Positions 7,916 through 16,304 of a DNA stretch of 36,641 nt are shown here, in pieces. The DNA lies in the NCBI RefSeq assembly GCF_001265075.1, contig NZ_LFKO01000001.1, positions 920,234 to 956,874 on the forward strand, given 5' to 3'. The notes below the pieces were generated by a model, which did no database searches, was not told the DNA's origin, and worked only from the letters and a program-made list of their open reading frames with translations. The DNA comes from Salinicoccus sp. YB14-2. Its GTDB lineage: Bacteria; Bacillota; Bacilli; Staphylococcales; Salinicoccaceae. Numbering within the stretch: position 1 is the stretch's first letter; every line of letters starts with the position of its first letter. The position numbers and the translations under genes are program-made.

Positions 7916-9190
7916 ATGTTATATGAAAAAACTTTAGCAGGAGCAGAAAAGATTGTCAGAGAAAATGTTGCTGATAACGATGTGATAGATATGTTCCTTC
8001 AGTGCTATAAAGATACTTTGAACAACACAACCAAGATTCTTCCGGACGACACAGTATTCATGACAACAGGGGACATCCCGGCCATGTGGCTTCGGGACTC
8101 GACTTGTCAATTACGGCCATATCTCCCTTTTATAAATGAAGACAATGATGTCCAGCAGCTCGTCAGAAGAGTAATTAAAAAACAGATAAAATCAATTTTA
8201 ACAGACCCTTATGCAAATGCCTTTAATGAAACGGCAAACAACAACAAATGGGACGATGATCTCCCGCCCCAAAAACCTGAAGTATGGGAACAAAAGTATG
8301 AATTGGACTCATTATGTTTCCCGATTCAGCTGGCACATCAATACTGGAAGTACACAAAGGATACAAGTATTTTTGATGATGATTTCAAGAAGGCGATCTC
8401 CACCATCATCGGTCTTTGGAAAGTTGAGCAGCATCATAAAGAATTTTCAAAATATACATTCGAAAGACCCAGCAGAAATGGTCTCATGCTCAGAAATAAC
8501 GGTCAAGGCACTGCAGTCGGTTACACAGGAATGACGTGGTCCGGTTTTCGGCCGAGTGACAGTGCATGTACATACCATTACTCTATTCCAAGTAATTACT
8601 TTGCGGTCCGTGCGTCACAAATCATTTCAGAGTTTGCCAGTCAAATATTCAATGATGTAAATTTGACACTCAGTGCGATGAACTTATCCAAAGAAATTAA
8701 ACTTGGCATAGATACATTCGGTGTTGTGAATTATAACGATGAACAAATTTTCGCTTATGAAGTGGACGGTCTCGGCAACCACGTCCTTATGGACGACAGC
8801 AATATGCCAAGCCTGCTGTCGTTGCCGCTATTAAATAATATTTCACCCCATAATACCATTTATAAAAGAACGCGTGATTTTATATTGAGCGATGAAAATC
8901 CTTACTACTTTAGGGGGAAGTCACTCACGGGTGTAGGGAGTGAACACACAAGAAATGATTTTGTATGGCCGCTTGCTCTCGCCGTCGAAGGATTGACAAG
9001 CACAAGCCGCAAGGAAAAATGGAAGAAAATCAAGATGATTGTAGAAAATGACGACGGAACTAAATTAGTGCATGAATCTGTAAATCCAAATGATCCGACC
9101 GATTATACAAGACCCTGGTTCTCGTGGGGGAATTCGATGTTTTGCGAACTGGTTCTAGATTATTGCGGTCAGACCGTTAAACATAAATAA
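7916..9190 (+). CDS. GH125 exo-alpha-1,6-mannosidase
   Basis: A glycoside hydrolase of family 125 (formerly DUF1237), known to remove non-reducing terminal alpha-1,6-linked mannose with inversion. The 424-residue protein shows the family block TTGDIPAMWLRDSTCQLRPY near the N-terminus, then GMTWSGFRPSDSACTYHYS in the middle and GVGSEHTRNDFVWPLALAVEG near the C-terminus, with the closing RPWFSWGNSMFCEL. The start at 7916 is chosen because GGAGGA lies 7 nt before that ATG; an ATG at 7901 would add five residues and would place this site inside the gene. There is no signal peptide, so cleavage is intracellular after import. The GH38 gene follows 11 nt later. The pairing of GH125 with GH38 is known from host-glycan-degrading Firmicutes such as pneumococcus. 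Confidence 0.9.
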   Translation: MLYEKTLAGAEKIVRENVADNDVIDMFLQCYKDTLNNTTKILPDDTVFMTTGDIPAMWLRDSTCQLRPYLPFINEDNDVQQLVRRVIKKQIKSILTDPYANAFNETANNNKWDDDLPPQKPEVWEQKYELDSLCFPIQLAHQYWKYTKDTSIFDDDFKKAISTIIGLWKVEQHHKEFSKYTFERPSRNGLMLRNNGQGTAVGYTGMTWSGFRPSDSACTYHYSIPSNYFAVRASQIISEFASQIFNDVNLTLSAMNLSKEIKLGIDTFGVVNYNDEQIFAYEVDGLGNHVLMDDSNMPSLLSLPLLNNISPHNTIYKRTRDFILSDENPYYFRGKSLTGVGSEHTRNDFVWPLALAVEGLTSTSRKEKWKKIKMIVENDDGTKLVHESVNPNDPTDYTRPWFSWGNSMFCELVLDYCGQTVKHK

Positions 9191-9201
9191 GGAGAGTCAA
9201 T

Positions 9202-12200
9202 ATGTTCCTTACAACAGAAAAGATAGAGAAACGTCATAAAGAACTGTCAAAGTCAAAATTTGAAATGATTGAACCCTTAAATCACTGGTACTTTATTGAG
9301 GATAAAAATAATGCTCTTCAATCCCCTCCCGAAACCTCTTCAACATCCCCGGCTGCCGCAATCGAAGATGAGTGGTCTGGGCGCGATCAATATTTCTGGT
9401 TGATCAATAATATTAAAATACCTGAAATAAAAAACAAAAATTTGATGGTTTATTTTGATATAGGCAGAACAAATTCAGGTAACAATTCAGGATATGAATC
9501 CTTATTATTTATCAATGGCAAAGAAGTTCAGGCTCTCGACTCAAATCATCCAGTCTATTTTATACCCGAAGAGCTGCAAAACACATCAGTTTCTATTGCA
9601 ATAAGATTATGGAGCGGTTTGGAAGGAGGCGGACCGAAAAAAATTCAAAATCACAGACTCGAAAATACTTATCTGGGAATACATCATCAATATATTCATA
9701 AGCTTTCTACACAGATAGAAATGGCTTTAAAGTATACAAGATTATTAAATGAGAATGATTCAAAAAAATATTTTATAATCTCTATTTTAGATCGGGCAAT
9801 CGGCAGTTTAAATTTGGATGAAGCACCTGAAAAACTGGATAGGAACTGTAAAATTGCTTATGATACGATGCTTTCAGAACTAAAAAAGATAGCACCGGAA
9901 AACTTTGTCAATTTAAATGCTATAGGTCACAGCCACATCGATGTCGCATGGCTCTGGGAGATAAAACATACAAAAGAAAAGATTGTAAGAACATTTACTA
10001 CCGTTCTTTCTTTGATGGACCGATATCCTGAATTCGTTTATATGCAGTCACAGCCACTGCTCTATCAATTCATAAAAAATTCACATCCTGAAATCTATCA
10101 GAAAATAAAAGAAAAAATTTCATCCGGCCAGTGGGAAGTGAACAGTCCGATGTGGGTTGAAGCAGATTGCAATATACCCAGTGGAGAATCTTTAGTGAGA
10201 CAAATTCTATATGGAAAACTGTTTGCCAAAGAAGAATTTGATATTGACTCTACAGTCCTCTGGCTGCCCGATGTATTCGGCTATTCCTGGGCTCTGCCCC
10301 AGATTCTGAAAAAATCAGGCATCGATACATTTGTAACTTCTAAAATCAGCTGGAACCGGTATAACCAGATGCCTCATGACACTTTTAAATGGAGGGGCAT
10401 CGACGGCACAGAGATTCTAACATATCTTATTTCAACACCCGAACCACATAACTACCATGCTGATTCATTTCAAAACACTTATAACGGGGTCATTGAGCCG
10501 GAAACTGTTTTAGGTACTTATAACAAATATCAGGATAAATCATTAAATCAAAATCTCCTCATTCCTTTCGGATATGGAGACGGCGGAGGCGGGCCGACAT
10601 TTGAAATGATTGAAAACATCGAGGCGTTGAATAATATTCCATCCGTTCCGAATATTAATATTGGCCCGATAGAAAAGTATTTCGATAACTTACATTCGAG
10701 TTTGAATGAGATTGATGAATATATTCATACATGGGATGGAGAATTGTACCTGGAAGCACACAGAGGCACCTATACATCTCAAAGTAAATTGAAATCTGGA
10801 AATCGTCGTTTGGAAATATTATTGCGGGAACTGGAATTGATGGCTGTGGTTAAAAATGTATTTCATAACCAGGAATATCCTGACTATAAATCGATATGGA
10901 AGAACTTCTTAATTTACCAGTTTCATGATATCTTACCCGGTTCTTCAATCAAAGAGGTAAACGATGACACGGTAAATGTATATAAAGAGATACACACACA
11001 GCTTTTAGAAACCGAGAATGATCTGATGAAAGATGTATTTTATAAAAATAAATCAACATTTTCTGTGTTCAATTCCAGCCCATGGAATTTAAAAGATTAT
11101 ATCTATATAGAATCGCGGGAGGACCTGTCCTTTTACAACTGCAAAAATAGGCAGTTAGATGCTGCGAAATACCGGGACGGTCATTTAGTCTGGCTGGAAC
11201 ATAACAATCCATTCGGCTTTGAAGTCATCTATTCAAAAAAAGAGAGTAAAAACACCCTGACAAATGGATTTATCGTTTCGCATAATCATATTGAAAATCC
11301 TCATTATATTATTGAGTGGAATCAATCCGGGCACATCACAAGGCTTTTTGATATTGAGTATAAGCGTGAGATCATCACCGATAACGGTATACAGCTAATA
11401 ATCTATGAGGACAAACCGCTGATGTTCGATGCATGGGATATCGATATATTCTATCAGCAGAAATACGATATTTTAGACGCAGACGAAATTACTGTAATTC
11501 AGTTCGATTGTGCAGTTGAAATTATATTCAAGTATGAATACAACAAATCGACTATAGAGCAGAGAATGAAAATCTATACTCATTCCCGCCGTATAGATTT
11601 TGAATGTACAGTAGACTGGCACGAGAAACAAAAATTATTGAAAACTCATATTCCAACAACAATCAGATCAACCGAAGCCACTTTTGATATCCAGTTCGGC
11701 AATATTAAACGGCCGACCCACTGGAATACAACATGGGATTATGCAAAGTTCGAAAGTGTCGGACATCAATGGATCGACCTTTCTGAATATAATTATGGAC
11801 TGGGACTGCTTAATGACAGTAAATATGGTCACAGTGTCAAAGACCACATCATGACTTTATCTCTATTGAAAAGTCCTGTCTATCCTGACCCGGAAGCAGA
11901 CGAAGGTACACATCATTTCACTTACAGCCTGTATCCCCATGATAAGGATTTTGTTCAATCTGAAATCGTTCAGGAAGCCTGGAAGTTAAACAACCCTTTT
12001 AAGGTATTCAATGGTGAAGCTGCACAGAAGGCACCGTTAATAAAAATACATGGCACCCCGGATATTCAAATCGATTCGATAAAGAAATGTGAACATTCAG
12101 ATGACGTTATTATCAGAATGCATGATTTCTCCGGAGGGAGGCAAAATATATCAATATCACCAAACTTTGAGTGCTCCGGCTGGACAGAAACAAATTTACT

Positions 12201-12294
12201 TGAAAAAGTCATATCACATGACAACAAGGTTTTTCCAATTGAATTTATACTGGAACCTTTTGAAATAAAAACAATTCTTATAAAAAGGATGTGA
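9202..12294 (+). CDS. GH38 alpha-mannosidase
   Basis: A retaining, zinc-dependent alpha-mannosidase of family 38, 1030 residues, cytoplasmic. Zinc ligands are His245 and Asp247 in AIGHSHIDVAWLWE, the nucleophile is Asp357 in VLWLPDVFGYSWALPQ, and a further ligand is His575 in YQFHDILPGSSIKEV. The N-terminal 230 residues and the large C-terminal beta-rich half are normal for bacterial family members. GGAGAG precedes the ATG. It would remove alpha-1,2/1,3/1,6 mannose from the imported sugar, complementing the GH125 enzyme. The stop codon is embedded in an AGGATGTGAT ribosome binding site that serves the next gene. Confidence 0.93.
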   Translation: MFLTTEKIEKRHKELSKSKFEMIEPLNHWYFIEDKNNALQSPPETSSTSPAAAIEDEWSGRDQYFWLINNIKIPEIKNKNLMVYFDIGRTNSGNNSGYESLLFINGKEVQALDSNHPVYFIPEELQNTSVSIAIRLWSGLEGGGPKKIQNHRLENTYLGIHHQYIHKLSTQIEMALKYTRLLNENDSKKYFIISILDRAIGSLNLDEAPEKLDRNCKIAYDTMLSELKKIAPENFVNLNAIGHSHIDVAWLWEIKHTKEKIVRTFTTVLSLMDRYPEFVYMQSQPLLYQFIKNSHPEIYQKIKEKISSGQWEVNSPMWVEADCNIPSGESLVRQILYGKLFAKEEFDIDSTVLWLPDVFGYSWALPQILKKSGIDTFVTSKISWNRYNQMPHDTFKWRGIDGTEILTYLISTPEPHNYHADSFQNTYNGVIEPETVLGTYNKYQDKSLNQNLLIPFGYGDGGGGPTFEMIENIEALNNIPSVPNINIGPIEKYFDNLHSSLNEIDEYIHTWDGELYLEAHRGTYTSQSKLKSGNRRLEILLRELELMAVVKNVFHNQEYPDYKSIWKNFLIYQFHDILPGSSIKEVNDDTVNVYKEIHTQLLETENDLMKDVFYKNKSTFSVFNSSPWNLKDYIYIESREDLSFYNCKNRQLDAAKYRDGHLVWLEHNNPFGFEVIYSKKESKNTLTNGFIVSHNHIENPHYIIEWNQSGHITRLFDIEYKREIITDNGIQLIIYEDKPLMFDAWDIDIFYQQKYDILDADEITVIQFDCAVEIIFKYEYNKSTIEQRMKIYTHSRRIDFECTVDWHEKQKLLKTHIPTTIRSTEATFDIQFGNIKRPTHWNTTWDYAKFESVGHQWIDLSEYNYGLGLLNDSKYGHSVKDHIMTLSLLKSPVYPDPEADEGTHHFTYSLYPHDKDFVQSEIVQEAWKLNNPFKVFNGEAAQKAPLIKIHGTPDIQIDSIKKCEHSDDVIIRMHDFSGGRQNISISPNFECSGWTETNLLEKVISHDNKVFPIEFILEPFEIKTILIKRM

Positions 12295-12298
12295 TTAT

Positions 12299-13156
12299 AT
12301 CATACAATTACGAAAGACAACCACCTTTAGAATATTACAGCTGACAGATTTACATTTTCATAATTATCCATTCAGCAGTGAAGATGAAAAGTCTATTGTG
12401 AACATCCATAAAACAATCCGTACTGCCAGACCAGATTTAATTGTACTGACAGGTGACATTATTTTCTCACCTGAAGTGCCTGACCCTGATCTGACAATCC
12501 AAAAAATCGCTGAAATTTTTAATCAGTACGAAATACCGATAGCACTGACATATGGTAATCATGACAGTGAAAAATACGTCTTGAGAATAGAGCTGCTTCA
12601 TCTTGAAAATCATTTCAAGCATCTGGTACAGAAAAAGAACAAAATGCTGGTCAATGATAAGCTCTTCTATAATATAGAAATAAAAAATAGTAATGAGGAG
12701 TTAATCCATATCATATATTTGATAGACAGCGGTGACTATGCAAAAGAAGATAATATATTTTATGACTATATAGAACCAGAGCATGTTGCATGGTTGAACA
12801 CTGTAAATCTCAAATACTCAAAAGCTGCAACGAATGTATGCTTCACACATATCCCTTTAATTGAATATGAAGAAGCAAAAGACAATATCATTAAAGGCAG
12901 GAATAATGAAGACATAAGTTCTTCAGAAATTAATTCGGGACTATTTTCAGTCATGTTAAAGCATCAAAATCTGAAAGCAGTATTTTGTGGCCATGATCAC
13001 GATAATGATTTTGCAGCTGATCATTTAAACAAAATTCTAGCATATGGCAGAGTGTCCGGGTATAACTGTTATGGAGATTTACCCAGAGGGGCCCGCCTTA
13101 TAGATTTAGACCAAAATAATGATATTAAAACTACTGTTATTGAGTATGACAGTTAA
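12299..13156 (+). CDS. Calcineurin-like metallophosphoesterase with a non-canonical or lost start codon
   Basis: The frame encodes a complete cytosolic metallophosphoesterase fold: ILQLTDLHFHN (metal motif D-x-H), VLTGDIIF, YGNHDSE, CFTHIP and FCGHDHDNDF, in the family order. Yet the first ATG/GTG/TTG codon in frame is the GTG at 12398, which would delete the D-x-H motif. The frame is open back to a stop at 12281, and AGGATGTGAT (9 of 10 to the ideal site) lies at 12286-12295. The natural start position at that spacing is ATC at 12299 or ATA at 12302. Either a rare AUC/AUA start is used or an ATG has mutated and the gene is weakly expressed or dead. The nearest relatives I recall are purple-acid-phosphatase-29/Dcr2-like phosphoesterases. 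It is followed by the MATE gene 2 nt downstream. The substrate is unknown. Confidence 0.75.
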   Translation: MIQLRKTTTFRILQLTDLHFHNYPFSSEDEKSIVNIHKTIRTARPDLIVLTGDIIFSPEVPDPDLTIQKIAEIFNQYEIPIALTYGNHDSEKYVLRIELLHLENHFKHLVQKKNKMLVNDKLFYNIEIKNSNEELIHIIYLIDSGDYAKEDNIFYDYIEPEHVAWLNTVNLKYSKAATNVCFTHIPLIEYEEAKDNIIKGRNNEDISSSEINSGLFSVMLKHQNLKAVFCGHDHDNDFAADHLNKILAYGRVSGYNCYGDLPRGARLIDLDQNNDIKTTVIEYDS

Positions 13157-13158
13157 CT

Positions 13159-14508
13159 ATGGCTGCTAAAAATATTAACAGTCTCCAATCTATTCCTACA
13201 TTCAGATATCTGTTTATACCAATACTGATTGAGCAGCTTTTTATATTACTTTTACAAAATATGGACATTGTCATGTTAAGCCAGTATTCAGACGGCAGCG
13301 TCGCAGCTGTCGGTCTGGCCAACCAGATTATTATTGTCACAACCATGATTTACGGCATTATAAATGTAGGGACCACAATTCAACTGACTCAACTTTCTTC
13401 AACATCCAACTATAAGAGCAGTTCAAAAGTGGTCTCACACTCCATATATTTGAACTTATTTTTCACCTTGACATTAACACTCTCCATCGTTATATTTGGT
13501 GATAATTTACTTGAATTAATTCAAACCCCTGAACATTTAATGCAAGAGGCACAGACTTACTTAATCATTATCGCCTTGGGATTTGTCTTCCATTCAATCA
13601 TCGGACTATTCAGCAGTATATTTAAAAGCTATGCTATGGTCCGTTTGATAATGACAGTGAACGTGATCATCAACATCATGAACATAATACTGAATTACCT
13701 CGTTCTCTTTACTAGTTTTGATTTATTGGGCTCCGGCGTGTTTGGTGTCTCTGTTGCCACAAACGTGAGCAGAGCAATAGGCGCTGTAATTTTAATTTCT
13801 TATTTCATAAAACATAAAAATCAACTGGTTAAGCAATTATATTTTAATGAAATTGACTGGCCAGTTTTCAGGAACACTCTGTATCTGGGCATACCTTCTG
13901 CAGGTGAAACAATTTCATATAATCTGTCACAGCTGGTCATTACAGGCTTTATAGCAAGTCTTGGAGCTGTGATGGTCAATGCGAAAATATATTCTCAATT
14001 GATTACATCAGTCGTATTTCAGATCTCTATGGCAATCTCACAATCCGCACAAATTATTATAGGGAAAATGATAGGCAGAGACCTTAAAGTAGATGCATAT
14101 AATTTTTCTCTTAAAATATTGATCAGGAGTACAATATTCAACTTTTTGGTCACCTTGTTGATTGCTCTTTTATCTTTTTATATCGTTCCATTTTTGACTG
14201 ATAATCCTGAAATCATTAAATATACAATTACATTGGTTTTCCTCAGTGTTTTATGGGAGCCTGCAAGGAATATTAACATCTTGCTCATTTCGAGCCTGAA
14301 CGTTTCCGGTGATGTGAAATTCCCTGTAACTGTGAGCATTTTGGTGATGTGGATATTTGTCGTACCCATGTCTTATATAGTGGGTATCTGGTTCGGTTAT
14401 GGGTTGATCGGTATATGGATCGTCAATATCGTCGAAGAATGGCTAAGGGCCCTGATCTTGTTCATCAGATGGAAAAATGGAAGATGGCGGAACATCCATA
14501 TTATATGA
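13159..14508 (+). CDS. MATE-family multidrug/toxin or metabolite exporter
   Basis: A 449-residue membrane protein with about twelve hydrophobic segments in two similar halves. The opening FIPILIEQLFILLLQNMDIVMLS and SVAAVGLANQI are the standard MATE N-terminal pattern, and the second half repeats it with LGIPSAGETISYNLSQLVITGF. These transporters use Na+ or H+ gradients to expel cationic compounds. It starts 2 nt after the phosphoesterase stop and is the last gene before a terminator, so it is part of the mannoside operon. It may export a by-product of glycan breakdown, or may be an unrelated passenger; the sequence does not decide this. Confidence 0.88.
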   Translation: MAAKNINSLQSIPTFRYLFIPILIEQLFILLLQNMDIVMLSQYSDGSVAAVGLANQIIIVTTMIYGIINVGTTIQLTQLSSTSNYKSSSKVVSHSIYLNLFFTLTLTLSIVIFGDNLLELIQTPEHLMQEAQTYLIIIALGFVFHSIIGLFSSIFKSYAMVRLIMTVNVIINIMNIILNYLVLFTSFDLLGSGVFGVSVATNVSRAIGAVILISYFIKHKNQLVKQLYFNEIDWPVFRNTLYLGIPSAGETISYNLSQLVITGFIASLGAVMVNAKIYSQLITSVVFQISMAISQSAQIIIGKMIGRDLKVDAYNFSLKILIRSTIFNFLVTLLIALLSFYIVPFLTDNPEIIKYTITLVFLSVLWEPARNINILLISSLNVSGDVKFPVTVSILVMWIFVVPMSYIVGIWFGYGLIGIWIVNIVEEWLRALILFIRWKNGRWRNIHII

Positions 14509-14592
14509 ACTCCCTTAATAGTGATCCCGGAAAATTTATGGATACCCTTAAGTACTGCATCATAAATCATTCATAATGAAGATCAAATAGTT

Positions 14593-14626
14593 AAAACCCT
14601 GAAACTTAGATTGTTTCAGGGTTTTA
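14593..14626 (+). terminator. Rho-independent terminator ending the mannoside operon
   Basis: A strong stem, AAAACCCTGAAAC (14593-14605) with GTTTCAGGGTTTT (14613-14625), closes a 7-nt loop and runs into a T-rich tail. It lies 84 nt after the MATE stop codon and before the truncated transporter remnant. Confidence 0.9.
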
Positions 14627-14675
14627 TTATCCGCATGCCAAGATGTGAGAAGAGTTCCAGCTGTTATAAATTTAA

Positions 14676-15281
14676 GTGAATAATATTCATAGACTGGTTC
14701 CCTATGAAATCATCCTGTTCATTTCATTGTGTCACTTCCTTTTCGGATGTATGCTGTATCTGAATATCATCGCATTTATATTTTACCGTCTGATGTTCGT
14801 CAATATTGAGGAGACATCCTTAAAACCGCCCTACTGGATCAATATGGGGGCGCTTGCGATTACGACACTCGCAGGATCGGTCCTCTTGATTCACGGTACG
14901 GGTGCAGGCATCATCGTTGAACTTGAGATCTTCATCAAAGGGTTTACACTGTTTTTCTGGGTGCTCGTTTCATGGTGGATTCCACTTCTGATCACTCTCG
15001 GTATATGGCGTCATATCGTGCGACGCTATCCACTCTCCTACACTCCGGAAATGTGGGCCATGGCTTTTCCAGTCGCAATGTATACGGTAGGTACAATCCA
15101 CCTGTCCATTGTTCTGGAAATGGAATTTTTAATGATTATTCCTTACATTACAATATTCGGTGCGGCAGGTGTCTGGCTCTTCGTTCTTGCCGGTATGGCC
15201 GTCCATCTCGGCAAAAGGCACATCGCATACTTTAAAAATCGTGTCGGTTCGGATCATGCGAATAAAAAGCATATCAGCTGA
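14676..15281 (+). pseudogene. C-terminal remnant of a TDT-family (TehA/SLAC1-like) tellurite resistance/C4-dicarboxylate transporter
   Basis: The readable 201 residues contain PPYWINMGALAITTLAGS, FIKGFTLFFWVLVSWWIPLL, GIWRHIVRRYPLSYTP and WAMAFPVAMYTVGTIHLS, which match the C-terminal part of Firmicutes TDT-family transporters. Family members normally run to about 330 residues with ten membrane segments; here the first 130 or so are missing. The frame has a stop at 14673 immediately before a GTG at 14676, and no ribosome binding site is present. The gap to the MATE terminator is only 50 nt, so the missing half has been deleted or displaced. The remnant is visibly richer in G+C than the genes to its left. 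A short functional protein cannot be ruled out but is unlikely. Confidence 0.7.
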
Positions 15282-15342
15282 AGTGGACTATCAAAAGTTA
15301 CTTTGTTCACCCAAAGTTAACATTTCATACAAACATGACACC

Positions 15343-15370
15343 TTATTTTATAAGAATGATACTGTATAAT
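15343..15370 (+). promoter_or_regulatory. Possible SigA-type promoter for the first YflT-domain gene
   Basis: A consensus TATAAT lies at 15365-15370, 31 nt before the start codon. The best -35 match is TTATTT at 15343-15348 with 16-nt spacing, which is weak. No SigB-type GGGTAT box is seen, unlike the second paralog. Confidence 0.4.
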
Positions 15371-15401
15371 AACGTTAAAAGCATAATCAGGAGGGCTGTA
15401 A

Positions 15402-16175
15402 ATGAGTCAGTTTGAAGTGTTTAATGATGAAGAGCAGTTGTTCAGACGTATTGACCAGCTGCGTATCGATGATATAAAAGATGAGGATATCACAGTCGTT
15501 TCAGATGACAAGCTGGACAATCATTCCATCATTTACTACACGTCTGTCAACTTCAAAAAATCTCACGGTACATTGTGGGACCGTTTCGCTTCAAAGTTCG
15601 GTGATGATGACGCAGGCACGCGTGTCATGGACCAGCTCAATCTGTCCGGAGATGATAAAGTCAAGTATGACAAAGCTTTGGATGAGGGAAGTATTTTATT
15701 GTTCGTGAGAGGTCTGTCACATACTGAAGAAGTGGAAGAAGCGCATGAAAACAGTGCTGACAGTTCCACAGATGAATCCCGTGAAGCAGCCGAAGATACA
15801 ATAAGTAAAACAGGCAGTATTTCAGATGATGAAGAAAAGAGGTCGGATGAAATGATCAAAGAAAAAGAACGCGAAACGGTGACAAAAGATTATGACGGCA
15901 TTACCGTCACTACGGAAGTGGCACAGAAAAAAGAGAAACCGGTCAATGAGATCAGAACTGACGAAGACACTCACCGCATAGACATGAGCACTTACGTCAC
16001 AGACTATGATGAAGAACTTGAACTTGAGGAAGAAGAAGTTCAGCATGCCAAAGTGGATGCCATATTGGAAGAAGAAGAGGAAAAAGAAGAAGAAAGAAAT
16101 TATTATCATACAGTCAAAGATAATGTCGTCAATATGCAGCCTGAAGAAGATGAATACGGAATCAGACAAGGCTAG
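15402..16175 (+). CDS. General stress protein, YflT (GSP17M) domain with long acidic tail
   Basis: The first 100 residues match the YflT/general stress protein 17M domain: a start of the type MSQFEVFNDEEQLFRRIDQL, IKDEDITVVSDDKLD and a closing DEGSILLFV. The remaining 155 residues are low-complexity and very acidic, with runs of Glu such as LEEEEVQ and EEEEEKEEER, and no membrane segment. Function of the domain is not known; in Bacillus it is under general-stress control. AGGAGGG precedes the ATG. A paralog follows at 16305 with the same two-part plan. The tail is unusually long for this family and fits an acidic, salt-adapted proteome. Confidence 0.8.
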   Translation: MSQFEVFNDEEQLFRRIDQLRIDDIKDEDITVVSDDKLDNHSIIYYTSVNFKKSHGTLWDRFASKFGDDDAGTRVMDQLNLSGDDKVKYDKALDEGSILLFVRGLSHTEEVEEAHENSADSSTDESREAAEDTISKTGSISDDEEKRSDEMIKEKERETVTKDYDGITVTTEVAQKKEKPVNEIRTDEDTHRIDMSTYVTDYDEELELEEEEVQHAKVDAILEEEEEKEEERNYYHTVKDNVVNMQPEEDEYGIRQG

Positions 16176-16187
16176 ATTATATAACCG

Positions 16188-16217
16188 TCCCCTGGTAAAC
16201 CAACCGGGGATTTTTTT
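16188..16217 (+). terminator. Terminator after the first YflT-domain gene
   Basis: TCCCCTGGT (16188-16196) pairs with ACCAACCGGGGA through 16210 around a short loop with a small bulge, followed by seven T residues. It separates the two stress-protein paralogs into different transcripts. Confidence 0.75.
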
Positions 16218-16228
16218 ATTTCAGCTAA

Positions 16229-16253
16229 GTTTATGCGGTTTTAAAAGGGGTAA
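16229..16253 (+). promoter_or_regulatory. SigB-type promoter for the second YflT-domain gene
   Basis: GTTTAT at 16229-16234 and GGGTAA at 16248-16253 are separated by 13 nt, close to the SigB consensus GTTTAA-N12-15-GGGTAT. It lies about 50 nt before the start codon of a gene whose family is a known general-stress regulon member, which supports the call. Confidence 0.6.
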
Positions 16254-16304
16254 AATACTACAATGACATCATTATATAAATTCAATTAATCTGGAGGGTT
16301 GATA

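Noticed and set aside
12291-12344. Short GTG frame (about 17 codons) starting in the GH38 stop region
   Set aside because: It occupies the right spacing less well than the phosphoesterase frame and encodes nothing recognisable; a leader peptide is possible but unsupported.
15288-15322. Inverted repeat around GTTACTTTG and CAAAGTTAAC as a terminator or operator
   Set aside because: The arms match only with a one-base gap and no T-run follows; too weak to call.
15822-16169. Minus-strand Phe-rich frame opposite the acidic tail
   Set aside because: It mirrors the GAA/GAG-rich codons of the + strand gene, which read as TTC/CTC on the opposite strand; no start signal or family match.
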